From the NCBI GenBank assembly GCA_016719405.1, contig JADJZE010000021.1, positions 805,190 through 869,189 of the forward strand: 64,000 nucleotides of DNA. Reading direction: 5' to 3'. The DNA is from Candidatus Aalborgicola lynettensis. GTDB lineage: Bacteria; Pseudomonadota; Gammaproteobacteria; Burkholderiales; Burkholderiaceae_C. Under the pieces are notes generated by a model, which saw only the letters and a list, made by a program, of their open reading frames with translations, made no database searches and had not been told where the DNA came from. The position numbers and the translations under genes were made by a program. Position 1 is the first letter of the stretch; each line of letters begins with the position of its first letter. This document shows, in pieces, positions 25,829-35,867 of the stretch.

Positions 25829-27424
25829 ATGACCCTACCCCCCACGCCATTGAAGACCGACCGTTCTGCGTTGGTCGCCCGACTCGCCCAACCCCACACG
25901 TACGACCTGGCCATCATCGGCGGTGGAGCAACCGGCCTAGGCGTGGCGCTGGACGCTGTTTTGCGCGGCCTCTCCGTGGTGCTGCTCGAATCCCACGACT
26001 TTGCCAAGGGCACCTCTTCGCGTGCGACCAAGCTGGTGCACGGCGGTGTGCGTTACCTGGCGCAGGGCAATATTTCCCTGGTGCGCGAAGCGCTGCATGA
26101 GCGTACCAATTTGCTGAACAACGCCCCCCATCTGGCGCAGCGTCTGGCGTTTGTGATGCCGTCTTACCACTGGTGGGAAGCACCTTTTTATGGCATTGGC
26201 CTGAAGATGTACGACGTGCTGGCGGGCAAGGCCGGCTTGGGCGCTACCGAATTTTTGGGCCCTGCGCGTACCCGAGCCTGTTTACCCACTGTCAGCGAAC
26301 ATGACCTGAGCGGCGGTGTGAAATACTGGGATGGCCAGTTTGACGATGCCCGTTTGGCACTTACGCTGGCGCGTACCGCTGCAGCCCACGGTGCCTTGGT
26401 CGTGAACTACTGCGAGGCTGTGGGTTTGATCCATGAAGCGGGCCGTGTCGCCGGTGTGCACGTGCGAGACACCGAGTCGGGCCAGGAATTGGATGTGCGT
26501 GCCCGTTGCGTGGTGAATGCCACTGGTGTGTGGGTGGATGCCCTGCGCCAGCAAGACGGCGAAGCCCTGGGGCGCGTCAGCAAGCCCATTGTCGCGCCCA
26601 GTCAGGGCGTGCATTTGGTAGTAGACCGCGAATTTTTACCGGGCAACCACGCCTTGATGGTACCCAAGACGGCGGACGGACGGGTTCTGTTTGCAGTGCC
26701 CTGGCTGGGCAAAGTCATTTTGGGTACTACTGACACACCGCGCAAAGATCTGGCCCGCGAGCCCGAACCGTTTGCCGAAGAAATAGCCTTCATCCTCAGC
26801 GAATCGGCCCGCTATTTGCAACGGGCGCCGCGACGCGAAGATGTGCGCAGCGTATGGGTGGGCTTGCGCCCACTGGTCAAACCGCCGGAGGACGACGGTG
26901 GCAACACCAAAGCCATCAGCCGCGAGCATACGGTTGCCATCAGCCGCTCAGGGCTGGTCACCGTGACCGGGGGCAAATGGACCACCTACCGATCCATGGC
27001 CGAAGATGTGCTGAACAAATGCCGTGAATCCGGGCTGATGCCGGCCCACATGCCCGGCTCACGAACTGCACACTTTGCCTTGGTCGGTGCGCCCCAGCCG
27101 GACGCACCGACGACACCGATTTGTGAAGCGCCGGGCCCCCACCTCTACGGGCTGGAGCGCGGCTTGCTGGAGCAATTGCCCGGTCAGGGTGTCATGCTCG
27201 CGCCCAATCTGTCCGAGGCCATGGTCCGCTTTGCGGCCCGTTATGAATACGCGCGAACCGTGGAAGATGTGTTGGCGCGGCGCAACCGCCTGCTGTTTCT
27301 GGATGCCAGGGCCGCAGCAGCCGCAGCACCAGCAGTTGCGGCGGTGCTGGCGCAGGAGTTGGGTGTTGCGGTGCCCATTGAGGATTTCCTGAAACTGACC
27401 CAGCGCTACCTGACGCTGCCCTAG
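25829..27424 (+). CDS. glpD: Aerobic glycerol-3-phosphate dehydrogenase
   Basis: GlpD oxidises glycerol 3-phosphate to dihydroxyacetone phosphate at the inner face of the membrane and passes electrons to quinone. The 531-residue flavoprotein has the FAD dinucleotide motif DLAIIGGGATGLGVALDA (residues 23-40), then GTSSRATKLVHGGVRYL, VVNATGVWVD and VLFAVPWLGKVILGTTDTP. ATG 25829 is used; upstream codons lie in the operator. It follows the transporter operon but has its own promoter region with GlpR-like half-sites. Confidence 0.95.
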   Translation: MTLPPTPLKTDRSALVARLAQPHTYDLAIIGGGATGLGVALDAVLRGLSVVLLESHDFAKGTSSRATKLVHGGVRYLAQGNISLVREALHERTNLLNNAPHLAQRLAFVMPSYHWWEAPFYGIGLKMYDVLAGKAGLGATEFLGPARTRACLPTVSEHDLSGGVKYWDGQFDDARLALTLARTAAAHGALVVNYCEAVGLIHEAGRVAGVHVRDTESGQELDVRARCVVNATGVWVDALRQQDGEALGRVSKPIVAPSQGVHLVVDREFLPGNHALMVPKTADGRVLFAVPWLGKVILGTTDTPRKDLAREPEPFAEEIAFILSESARYLQRAPRREDVRSVWVGLRPLVKPPEDDGGNTKAISREHTVAISRSGLVTVTGGKWTTYRSMAEDVLNKCRESGLMPAHMPGSRTAHFALVGAPQPDAPTTPICEAPGPHLYGLERGLLEQLPGQGVMLAPNLSEAMVRFAARYEYARTVEDVLARRNRLLFLDARAAAAAAPAVAAVLAQELGVAVPIEDFLKLTQRYLTLP

Positions 27425-27661
27425 CAGCGCAGTCACGGCGCGGCTCCAAACCAGTCTGCGCCCCGTACTCTGGCCTTCGTGCATTGGCAGCCCACGCAAA
27501 CGCGCTGGGTGTTTCGCATGTCGGATGCTTATCACACTTTGATACAACTGTGTAACAGCACGGGTGCAAACCCTTATTGAACTTGTTGGTGTGTGGCGTA
27601 ACACTGGGCCCCGCGGCGCGCGCGCGGTGTGTAGGCCGCAATTCAACCAAGAGAACCAATT

Positions 27662-29467
27662 ATGAATTTGCGGATTGTGGGTGGCGCCGTGGTGGTCGTA
27701 GTGGCTGCGGCAGCAGCTGCAGGGTATGTGGTGCTCGGTCGCGGCAGTGCAGAAGCCAAAAAGTGGGTGGAGACGGAATTCCAGCCGTCGACACTGAGCC
27801 CGGACAAGCAGCTAGCCGAGATGCAATGGTTTGCCGCCAGTGCCAAAAAGCTCAAGGCACGTGGCGTCAAGGAAATTTCGGTGGTATCCGAAACCCTGAC
27901 CACCCATACGTACGAGTCCAAAGTACTGGCCAAGGCGTTTGAGGAAATCACCGGCATCAAGGTACGCCACGATGTGATTCAGGAAGGTGAAGTGGTCGAC
28001 AAACTGCAGGCGTCGATGCAATCCGACAAAAGTGAATACGACGGCTGGATATCCGACTCCGACCTCATTGGTACCCACTACCGGTACGGAAAAATTCTTT
28101 CATTAACCGAGTACATGTACGGTGCCGGCAAGGAATTTACCAATCCGGGGCTGGACTTGAAAGACTTCATCGGAACCAGCTTCACCACCGCACCCAACCA
28201 GCAGATGTACCAGTTGCCCGACCAGCAATTTGCCAACATGTACTGGTTCCGTGCCGACCTGTTTGCACGCGCGGATTTACAGGAAAAGTTCAAGGCCAAA
28301 TATGGCTATGAACTGGGTGTGCCAACGAACTGGTCGGCCTACGAGGACATTGCCGATTTCTTTACCAACGACGTCAAAACCATCGATGGCAAACCCATCT
28401 ATGGTCATATGGATTACGGCAAACGGGATCCGTCCTTGGGATGGCGTTTTACCGATGCCTGGCTGTCCATGGCTGGCTCTGCCGATAAGGGTATTCCCAA
28501 CGGAATGCCGATTGACGAGTGGGGTATCAAGGTTGGCTCCGACAATTGCACCCCGGTGGGCGCATCGGTTGAGCGTGGTGGCGCTACCAATTCACCCGCA
28601 GCGGTCTACGCGCTGACCAAATACATCGACTGGATGAAGAAATACGCACCCAAGGAAGCTATTGACATGACCTTTGGTGAGGCTGGGCCGGTACCCGCAA
28701 AAGGCCAAATTGCACAACAGATATTTTGGTACACCGCATTTACGGCCGACATGGTTAAAACCGGGTTACCCGTTGTCAATGCCGATGGCACGCCCAAATG
28801 GCGCATGGCCCCCGGTCCCACGGGCCCGTACTGGAAGCAGGGCGCACAAAACGGCTACCAGGACGTGGGTGCATGGACATTTTTCAAAGACCACAAGCCT
28901 GACCAGGTCGCTGCCGCTTGGTTGTATGCACAGTTTGTGATCAGCAAAACGGTATCGCTGAAAAAGTCTATTGTGGGCCTGACCTTTATTCGTGAGAGCG
29001 ACATCAATGCGCCGTACTTCTCTGACAACGCCAACAAATACGGCGGGCTGATTGAGTTCTACCGCAGCCCGGCGCGCATCGCCTGGACACCCACCGGGAC
29101 CAACGTTCCGGACTATCCGAAGATGGCCGCGCTGTGGTGGAAAAACGTGGCAGATGCGGTAACGGGGGCTAAAACTCCGCAAGGCGCTATGGATACCCTA
29201 GCGACTGACATGGACGATGTGCTGGCCAACCTGGAGCGCAGTGGCATGGCACGTTGCGCGCCGAAACTGACGCCCAAGAGCGACGCCAACAAAATGCTGA
29301 GCGAATACCACGCACCCTGGGCCAAACTTGCCAACGAAAAGCCACAGGGTGAGACTGTGAACTACCAGAAACTGCTGGAGGCCTGGAAAAATGGCCGGGC
29401 CCGCCCCACCGTTGATTACGATAAGTTGCAGGAAAAGGCCAAACGCAAGGATGCAAAAGCCTCCTGA
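27662..29467 (+). CDS. Second GlpV-like binding protein with an N-terminal membrane anchor
   Basis: The 601-residue protein is a close duplicate of GlpV through the whole mature region (both contain DGWISDSDLIGTHYRYGKIL, NWSAYEDIA and WTPTGTNVPDYPK). It differs at both ends. The signal peptide is replaced by an uncleaved-looking helix, IVGGAVVVVVAAAAAAGYVV, followed by LGRGSAEAKKW with no clear cleavage site. The C-terminus gains about 20 charged residues (ending KEKAKRKDAKAS-like, Lys/Asp-rich). No permease or ATPase lies beside it. It may share the GlpPQST complex or act as a sensor. The 237-bp gap before it has no recognisable operator. Confidence 0.85.
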   Translation: MNLRIVGGAVVVVVAAAAAAGYVVLGRGSAEAKKWVETEFQPSTLSPDKQLAEMQWFAASAKKLKARGVKEISVVSETLTTHTYESKVLAKAFEEITGIKVRHDVIQEGEVVDKLQASMQSDKSEYDGWISDSDLIGTHYRYGKILSLTEYMYGAGKEFTNPGLDLKDFIGTSFTTAPNQQMYQLPDQQFANMYWFRADLFARADLQEKFKAKYGYELGVPTNWSAYEDIADFFTNDVKTIDGKPIYGHMDYGKRDPSLGWRFTDAWLSMAGSADKGIPNGMPIDEWGIKVGSDNCTPVGASVERGGATNSPAAVYALTKYIDWMKKYAPKEAIDMTFGEAGPVPAKGQIAQQIFWYTAFTADMVKTGLPVVNADGTPKWRMAPGPTGPYWKQGAQNGYQDVGAWTFFKDHKPDQVAAAWLYAQFVISKTVSLKKSIVGLTFIRESDINAPYFSDNANKYGGLIEFYRSPARIAWTPTGTNVPDYPKMAALWWKNVADAVTGAKTPQGAMDTLATDMDDVLANLERSGMARCAPKLTPKSDANKMLSEYHAPWAKLANEKPQGETVNYQKLLEAWKNGRARPTVDYDKLQEKAKRKDAKAS

Positions 29468-29483
29468 CCCACTGTGGCGGACA

Positions 29484-29512
29484 GGCTGCACGCGCCAATC
29501 TGGCGTGCAGCC
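29484..29512. terminator. Bidirectional hairpin between convergent genes
   Basis: GGCTGCACGC and GCGTGCAGCC are perfect ten-base arms around a nine-base loop. The hairpin lies between the second binding-protein gene and the convergent small gene at 29531-29776. There is no T-tract. Confidence 0.6.
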
Positions 29513-29530
29513 GGGTCGGGCAGTTCTTCG

Positions 29531-29776
29531 TCAGTTCAGCAGCACGGCGTCATCCAGCATATCCAGGGTGTCCAGTTCTTCGGCATCAATTGCCGCATCA
29601 TAGGCAGCACGGCTGGCCAGCGCTTCTTTGGTCAGGGGAATCAGGGGTTTGTCCAGCGGACGCAGCTTGCGCCGGCGCAAGCTGCGCAATTGCTGCGAAC
29701 GTTCCATGGTCTGCAAAACCAACTCCGGCTCCATCATCAAGCTGAAGGGATTGAGTGCCAGTTGTGTGTGTGTCAT
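29531..29776 (-). CDS. Small conserved protein of unknown function
   Basis: The 81-residue protein (MTHTQLALNPFSLMMEPELV...) is acidic at the C-terminus (DAEELDTLDMLDD) and has an Arg-rich centre (SLRRRKLRPLDKP). AGGAG lies nine bases before the ATG at 29776, which decides this start over a longer frame. Proteins of this form seem common in Comamonadaceae, but I know no function. An inverted repeat ACTCCA-N5-TGGAGT at 29845-29861, about 70 bp upstream, may be its operator. Confidence 0.65.
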   Translation of the reverse strand: MTHTQLALNPFSLMMEPELVLQTMERSQQLRSLRRRKLRPLDKPLIPLTKEALASRAAYDAAIDAEELDTLDMLDDAVLLN

Positions 29777-30102
29777 GGTGCATCTCCTGTTGCGGGGTTG
29801 CGCGTCCCGGGCGGGGGTGGCGCTTGACGTAACTGTAGTCGCGCACTCCAATAACTGGAGTCGGCAGTTGGCTGTAATCCCTGTAGGAATTTGCCTTACA
29901 ACCCAACCGTGCTGGACCGAATTGCATGCTTGCAGCAGGTGACGCATGATGCGTCGGGCGCAGGGCAAAGCGCAGGGGTACCGCGTTGGGCATTGGTCCG
30001 AACGGGCTATAGACTGAATGGCCTAAAAGCTGGTACAAAGCGCAATCCAGAATCCACTTGCCCCACCCCTGCGGAGCAAGCCCTTCACCGGAGTGCGACC
30101 GC

Positions 30103-31470
30103 GTGGCCATTGCAACGATCAACCGATTGATCACCCTGTTTGACGGGGCGTTTAAGGCGCTTGCGGCGCCGGTGTGCCTGGCGGAATCAGAACGACTGGC
30201 CATGGTTGTGCAGTTCGCTATGGACTCGCGGGTGCGGGCCTACCATACATCCGCCCATATCTTTGGTTTGGTGGAGGGGCTAAACCCCCGTCAGGTGCTC
30301 GCGGCCTTGTTCCATGATTTGGTTTACTACCAACTGGATGGCGGTTTTCCGGAATCGACGGCCGATTTACTGCAGGGGGTTGTCCGGGTGCAGGAGGGTG
30401 CACTGGTTCTGCAGCCCATCGCCCCGGATGACACGGCGCTGGCTTTGTGTGCCGCCGTGTTCAATTTTCAGCCGGGTCAGGTCCTGCCGCTGTACGAAGG
30501 TTTGAATGAATTTTTGAGCGCGGTGGCGGCTGCCCGCGTGCTGTCGGATCGACTGGAAGTGATGGATATGCTGGCCGTGGTGGCGTGTATCGAAGCGACG
30601 ATTCCATTCCGCCCCACCGCCATGGATGGCACCTCCAGTGCCGACATTCTGGCAGCCCGGCTGAACCGCGTGTGCCAAGGGCTTCAGCCCGACTGGCCTG
30701 CCGAGGCGCGGCAGGCCTATGTCGACAAGGTAGTACGTGAGGGGGTGCAGTTTGCCAACCGCGACGTGGGCAGCTTCGCGTACGACGACCCGGGACTGTT
30801 TTTGTCGAGCACCTGGTTGCTCATTGACGAGTCCAATGCCCCATTGACCCGCGTGGGCGTCTACACCTTGCGGCAGTACCGTGATGTGCTGATGCGCATG
30901 GAAACATTCCTGGGCATGCTCAACCCCGAGTCGGTGTTTCAGCGCTACCAGAACACCCCCTCCGAGCACGCGTGGGCCCAACTGTGCGCAGCGGCCACCC
31001 ATAACATTGCGTTTGCCTGTGACTTTCTGGATGCCAAGGTCGCCTCCATGGCCCTTATTGAAGCGCTGGCCCTGGCAACCGGGTCGGACTGCCCGGTCTC
31101 CATGTTCCTCGGGGATATCCGCAGTACCCAGGGGCGTCCGGACCGGGTACACGACTTTTTGCCACAAGTGCCCATCTGCGCCGAGGTGGATGCGGACCTG
31201 CTGGAAATCTTTGAAAAAGGCCGTAACCTGGCATCGCAAAACGATCTCGCGGCGTCACCGCTCACGGCCTTTGTGTACCGCCACCTGGGTTTTGAGGGCA
31301 CCCGCAAAACCCTGCGCCACGCCCGCGACATGTTTGTCGGAATCACCACGCCGCTGGCGTTCTTGCAAACGCAGAACCCTGAGATGGTGCGTGCGATTAT
31401 TCAGGCTTGCTCGCGCATTGCGCTCTCACGCAGCGCGGCATTACAAGAATTGCAACGCGCGCTGGAATAG
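30103..31470 (+). CDS. HD-like metal-dependent protein of unknown function
   Basis: The protein (about 455 residues) has YHTSAHIFGLVEGL and then LAALFHDLVYYQLDGG within its first 75 residues. The spacing of His and His-Asp resembles HD-superfamily phosphohydrolases. The rest is helical and unknown to me. The start is taken as GTG at 30103, with GGAG about nine bases upstream; an ATG at 30058 is the alternative. It is convergent with purT. A nucleotide or cyclic-nucleotide phosphohydrolase is possible but unproven. Confidence 0.65.
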   Translation: MAIATINRLITLFDGAFKALAAPVCLAESERLAMVVQFAMDSRVRAYHTSAHIFGLVEGLNPRQVLAALFHDLVYYQLDGGFPESTADLLQGVVRVQEGALVLQPIAPDDTALALCAAVFNFQPGQVLPLYEGLNEFLSAVAAARVLSDRLEVMDMLAVVACIEATIPFRPTAMDGTSSADILAARLNRVCQGLQPDWPAEARQAYVDKVVREGVQFANRDVGSFAYDDPGLFLSSTWLLIDESNAPLTRVGVYTLRQYRDVLMRMETFLGMLNPESVFQRYQNTPSEHAWAQLCAAATHNIAFACDFLDAKVASMALIEALALATGSDCPVSMFLGDIRSTQGRPDRVHDFLPQVPICAEVDADLLEIFEKGRNLASQNDLAASPLTAFVYRHLGFEGTRKTLRHARDMFVGITTPLAFLQTQNPEMVRAIIQACSRIALSRSAALQELQRALE

Positions 31471-31510
31471 CGTCCATGCACGCGCAGCCTGTGCACCGCA
31501 TCACACCACC

Positions 31511-32752
31511 TTACACCGCCCGGGGCTTGACCCTGGAGGCCGCCAGCTTGGCGCGTGTGCGGGCCACTTCCACATCGGCGTCAAAGGCCAGGGCCACACC
31601 CATGCGGCGCTTGTTAAAGCTTTCGGGCTTGCCAAACAGGCGCAAATCGGTGTGGGGCACACGCAGGGCGTCGGCCACGCCGTCAAACAAAATGCCTTGG
31701 GCCTCCACACCGCCGTAGATCACCGCGCTGGCACCGGGCGTTTTCAGTGCCGTGTTCACGGGCAGGCCCAAAATGGCGCGGGCGTGTAATTCAAACTCGC
31801 TTTGCACCTGCGTGGTCAAGGTCACCAGGCCGGTGTCGTGGGGGCGCGGACTCACCTCGCTAAACCATACTTGCTCCCCCTTTACAAACAGCTCCACGCC
31901 AAATAAACCCAATCCGCCGGGCTGTCCGTCGTGGCCCAGCCCTAAGTTGTCGGTCACCGCCTTGGCAATTTGGCGCGATTTTTCCAGCGCCGCAGCACGC
32001 ATGGGGTGTGGCTGCCAACTCTCCACATAGTCGCCGCTGACCTGCACATGGCCAATGGGTTCACAAAAGTGGGTTTCGATGCTGCCGTCCACGCCCCGGG
32101 CGCGCACCGTGAGCTGGGTTATTTCGTAGTCAAAGTCAATAAACCCCTCCACGATGACACGGCCGTGGCTGACGCGGCCACCGGCCATGGCGGTGTCCCA
32201 GGCTTTTTGCACATCGGCAGGGCCGTCGATCTTGCTCTGGCCTTTGCCCGATGAACTCATCACCGGCTTGACCACACAGGGGTAGCCAATGCCAGGGCGT
32301 CCGCTTTCGCCGTCTATGGCGGCTTGCAGTTCGGCCAGGGAATCGCAAAACTGGTACGGGCTGGTGGGCAGGCCCAGCGTTTCAGCGGCCAGGCGGCGTA
32401 TGCCTTCGCGGTCCATGGTCAGGCGCGCGGCACGGGCCGTGGGCACAACGCGCACCACTCCGGCAGCTTCCAAATCCTCCAGCATGGGCGTGGCAATGGC
32501 TTCAATTTCGGGCACCACCAGCAGGGGCTTCTCAGCCTCAATCAGGCCTTTGAGTTGCGCCGGGTCACTCATGGTGATGGTGCGAGCGTGGTGGGCCACT
32601 TGGTGACCGGGGGCGTGGTCGTAGCGGTCCACCGCAATGGTTTCTACGCCCAGGCGCTGCAGGGCAATCAGCACCTCTTTGCCCAGCTCACCGGCGCCCA
32701 GGAGCATGACTTTGGTTGCGTGGGGGGAAAGGGGGGTGCCGATGGTGGTCAT
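31511..32752 (-). CDS. purT: Formate-dependent phosphoribosylglycinamide formyltransferase
   Basis: PurT makes formyl-GAR from GAR, formate and ATP in purine synthesis. The 413-residue ATP-grasp protein has the N-terminal loop VMLLGAGELGKEV (residues 13-25), the ATP-grasp core YPCVVKPVMSSSGKGQS near 155, EGFIDFDYEITQLTVR near 200 and WFSEVSPRPHDTGLVTL near 290. Length and motifs match the family without gaps. It is monocistronic and convergent with the HD-like gene. Confidence 0.96.
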   Translation of the reverse strand: MTTIGTPLSPHATKVMLLGAGELGKEVLIALQRLGVETIAVDRYDHAPGHQVAHHARTITMSDPAQLKGLIEAEKPLLVVPEIEAIATPMLEDLEAAGVVRVVPTARAARLTMDREGIRRLAAETLGLPTSPYQFCDSLAELQAAIDGESGRPGIGYPCVVKPVMSSSGKGQSKIDGPADVQKAWDTAMAGGRVSHGRVIVEGFIDFDYEITQLTVRARGVDGSIETHFCEPIGHVQVSGDYVESWQPHPMRAAALEKSRQIAKAVTDNLGLGHDGQPGGLGLFGVELFVKGEQVWFSEVSPRPHDTGLVTLTTQVQSEFELHARAILGLPVNTALKTPGASAVIYGGVEAQGILFDGVADALRVPHTDLRLFGKPESFNKRRMGVALAFDADVEVARTRAKLAASRVKPRAV

Positions 32753-32824
32753 GGATAACGGGGGGGTGTGAAGGGTTTATCTTACCGGGCGGCGCAGTGT
32801 TGATGCGCTCACGCCGTTGCCGGT

Positions 32825-35179
32825 TCAGGGTGTCTGTGGTGCTTCAGTCGCCGGGGCTTCGGCGGTCGCGGGTTGCGGTGCTTGCGGAATCAGCGCCGGG
32901 CCAATTTCCTGGTCATCCAGCCCTAACGAGACAATGTGCCCGCCCTCGGCCCATTCGGCGTAACGCCAGTGCCCGTCCACCTGCACCACCCCCTCGGGGG
33001 CTTGTAATTCCGCCACCGGCACATCCTTGAGTGCGGTGGTCATGTACTCAATCCAGGCCGGCAATGCCAGTGACGCGCCCGAGGCGTGGCTGCCCAGGCT
33101 GCGGGGTTCGTCATAACCCAGCCACACCACGGCCACACGCCCGGGCTGAAAACCGGCAAACCAGGCATCGACCACCTCGTTGGTGGTGCCGGTCTTGCCG
33201 TACAGGTCCGGGCGTTTGAGGGTGGCCTGGGCGCGGGCAGCGGTGCCAGCGCGGGTCACTTCCTGCAACAGCGTGCCGGTGAGAAAGGTGTTGCGTGCCG
33301 TGGTGACGCGCAGGCTCTCGTCGATGGCGTGCACAGGGGCTTCAAACAGCACTTCGCCGTTGCTGCCGGTCACGCTGCGGATCAGCGTGGCGGGCAGCAG
33401 GTAGCCACCGTTGGCCAGCACGCCATAGGCGCTGGCCAGTTGCAACGGCGTGGTGGCGCCGGTTCCCAGGGCCAGGGTCAGGTTATCGGGCTGGCGCTCC
33501 ACGTCAAAACCAAAACGCGCCGTCCAGTCGCGCATGCCAGTGGCACCCAGCAGTTGCACCAGGCGAATGGTCACCAGGTTTTTGGAGCGTTTCAGACCGT
33601 CCAGCAGCGAGGTGGGGCCGTCGGTGCTGCCATCGGCGTTGCCGGGGGACCAGTCACCCACGTTGCTTAGGGGCATGTCGTTGACCAGGGTTTCGGGCAT
33701 CACGCCGTGGTCCAGCGCGGCGGCATAGATAAAGGGTTTGAAGCTGGAGCCGGGCTGGCGCCAGCCCTGTGTTGCATGGTTGAACTGGTTGCGCCCAAAG
33801 TCAAAGCCGCCCACCATGGCGCGAATCTCACCATTCGCCGGGTCCAGCGCCACCAGCGCGCCCTGGGCCTCGGGCCACTGCGTCAGCACCCAGCCCTTGC
33901 CCTGCTGCAACACCCGCACCACGGAACCCCGGCGCACGGCCAGTTTGCTTGAAGCTTTGGCGCCCAGGCCCGGCTGTGCCTGCTGCAGGCCCGCCTTGTC
34001 GATACGGACCACTTCGCCCGAGGCCAGTACGGCGGTCACTTGCGTTGGGCTGGCCCGGGTGACGATGGCGGCGCGCAGGTCTTCGTCGTCGTTCACCTCG
34101 GCCAGGGTTTGGGCAATGGCCGGGTCTTCGTCTTTCAGGTCGCTGGGCAGGTCCTCAATCTCCTCGGGGCCGCGCCAGGGCTGGGCGCGGGTGTGGTCTA
34201 TGAGGGTGCGGCGCAGTGCGACGTAGGCGGCTTGTTGCTCGGCGGCGATCAGCGTGGTGGTGACCGTAATGCCCTGCGTGTAGGCCTGCTCGCCCAGCTG
34301 CGCAAACACCTGGGCACGGGCCATTTCGGCCACGTATTCGGCATGCACATCCACCTGGGTGGGTTTGCGCACCACCAGTTGTTCGGCTTTGGCGCTAGCG
34401 TACTGGGCGTCATCAATCACGCCCACGGTGTGCATGCGTGCCAGCGCCACCAGCTGGCGGGCGCGGGCGCGCTCGGGGTTGCGAAAGGGGTTCACGTTGT
34501 GCGGGTTTTGCGGCAATCCGCCCAGCATGGCGCATTCTGCGGGGCTCAACACCGCCAGGGTCTTGCCAAAGTAGGTTTGCGCCGCGGCCTCAAAACCGTA
34601 GGCGCGCGAGCCCAGGTAAATCTGGTTCATGTACAGGGTCAAAATTTCGTCTTTGCCCAGCGCGGCCTCAATGCGCAGCGACAGCAATGCCTCTTTGAAC
34701 TTGCGGTCCACCGTGCGGGCGTTGCTCAGCAAAAAGGTGCGTGCCACTTGCTGTGTGATGGTGGAGCCCCCCGACACCCGGCGCACCAGCCCGCCCGAGA
34801 CAATCGACACCGCCGCCCGCACCACGCTAATGGGGTCTATGCCGCTGTGGGTATAAAACCGCGCGTCTTCCACCGCCAGCAGGCTGTCTTTCATCAGCTG
34901 GGGGATTTGCTCGGTGCTTTGGTACACACGCCGTTCGGTGCCAAAGCCGCCAATTTGCACGCCATCGGCAGAGAGTATGCGCAGCGGTTGTTTGGGCTGG
35001 TAGTGGGTGAGGGCGGTAATGTCGGGCAGTTGCGGGTAAATCCACGCCGTGGCTGCCAGTAAGACCACGCCACCCAGCAACACCAGCGCGAGCGCCCATT
35101 TGAGCAGGCGCACCGGCCAGGTAGGGCCTTGCGAAAGTGCGTCCGGTGCGGTCAGGTTGTGGGGTACATCAGTGGCCAT
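32825..35179 (-). CDS. mrcA: Penicillin-binding protein 1A, bifunctional peptidoglycan synthase
   Basis: The protein of about 784 residues has one N-terminal membrane helix (LLKWALALVLLGGVVLLAAT), a glycosyltransferase domain with EDARFYTHSGIDP and STITQQVARTFLLSN (residues 80-160), and a transpeptidase domain with the active Ser in PGSSFKPF, the SxN-like box and KTGTTNE. It polymerises and cross-links glycan strands in the periplasm. ATG 35179 is chosen; an upstream ATG at 35230 would overlap the preceding YqaA-type gene and neither has a clear ribosome site. The C-terminus is Ala/Pro-rich. Confidence 0.93.
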   Translation of the reverse strand: MATDVPHNLTAPDALSQGPTWPVRLLKWALALVLLGGVVLLAATAWIYPQLPDITALTHYQPKQPLRILSADGVQIGGFGTERRVYQSTEQIPQLMKDSLLAVEDARFYTHSGIDPISVVRAAVSIVSGGLVRRVSGGSTITQQVARTFLLSNARTVDRKFKEALLSLRIEAALGKDEILTLYMNQIYLGSRAYGFEAAAQTYFGKTLAVLSPAECAMLGGLPQNPHNVNPFRNPERARARQLVALARMHTVGVIDDAQYASAKAEQLVVRKPTQVDVHAEYVAEMARAQVFAQLGEQAYTQGITVTTTLIAAEQQAAYVALRRTLIDHTRAQPWRGPEEIEDLPSDLKDEDPAIAQTLAEVNDDEDLRAAIVTRASPTQVTAVLASGEVVRIDKAGLQQAQPGLGAKASSKLAVRRGSVVRVLQQGKGWVLTQWPEAQGALVALDPANGEIRAMVGGFDFGRNQFNHATQGWRQPGSSFKPFIYAAALDHGVMPETLVNDMPLSNVGDWSPGNADGSTDGPTSLLDGLKRSKNLVTIRLVQLLGATGMRDWTARFGFDVERQPDNLTLALGTGATTPLQLASAYGVLANGGYLLPATLIRSVTGSNGEVLFEAPVHAIDESLRVTTARNTFLTGTLLQEVTRAGTAARAQATLKRPDLYGKTGTTNEVVDAWFAGFQPGRVAVVWLGYDEPRSLGSHASGASLALPAWIEYMTTALKDVPVAELQAPEGVVQVDGHWRYAEWAEGGHIVSLGLDDQEIGPALIPQAPQPATAEAPATEAPQTP

Positions 35180-35213
35180 GGGTGTGCGCCAGCGCTGGGC
35201 GTGGTGGAGAAAG

Positions 35214-35732
35214 TTATTGGAATTTGACAAACCGCCCGGGGTAACGGGCGGTCAGGTAGGTCAGTGCGGTGTATTTCACCGCCTTGCCCGCGCCCACGGC
35301 CAACACCACACCGGGTGCAAACGGGTTGACCATGGAATACACCAGCAAGGCCGGCGTTTGCGGCATGGGTGATGCGGCAATCACCAGCAGTGCCAGCAGG
35401 CCATAGTGCCCCAGCCATTCTTTGGCCACCTGCAATGCTTCGAGTTGCACCATGTCCGGGTACTGCTCTGTAATGGTTTGCCAGCCCAGGTGGTGAAACA
35501 CTTCCACCAACACGGCAGCGCCGCACCCACTGCCAATGCCACACACCAGCCCCAGGCTGAGCCAGCGTTTGGGTGCCAGCAAAGTGGCCGGCACCACGAT
35601 GGCGGCAAACGGAAAGCTGAAGGTCAGGGTCACCACAAACGCAAAAAAGCCCACCACCAGCGGGTAGTAGCGGTAGGCGGCAGTGGCGGCAAAGGTAGCG
35701 CGCAACCAGGCAGGCAGGTAGCTTTTGCGCAT
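35214..35732 (-). CDS. YqaA/DedA-like small membrane protein
   Basis: The 172-residue protein has about four membrane segments and the layout of the SNARE-associated/VTT family (YqaA branch): FPFAAIVVPATLLAPKRW, GSGCGAAVLVEVFHHLG and a conserved small-residue loop ASPMPQTPALLVYSMVNP. Relatives help lipid-carrier flipping or membrane homeostasis; the exact role here is unknown. It lies directly upstream of the PBP1a gene and probably shares its transcript, which may point to an envelope role. Confidence 0.75.
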   Translation of the reverse strand: MRKSYLPAWLRATFAATAAYRYYPLVVGFFAFVVTLTFSFPFAAIVVPATLLAPKRWLSLGLVCGIGSGCGAAVLVEVFHHLGWQTITEQYPDMVQLEALQVAKEWLGHYGLLALLVIAASPMPQTPALLVYSMVNPFAPGVVLAVGAGKAVKYTALTYLTARYPGRFVKFQ

Positions 35733-35867
35733 GGGGTGTTGGATGGGGAAAACCCTGCAGTCTACCCGCGTGTGGTTTCACACTGGCTTCACACACACTT
35801 CTTACTCCCCTCACGCACGCACCAGACACTGCCTGCCAAGACGAATGTTTTTAGCAAGGAGTGGATG

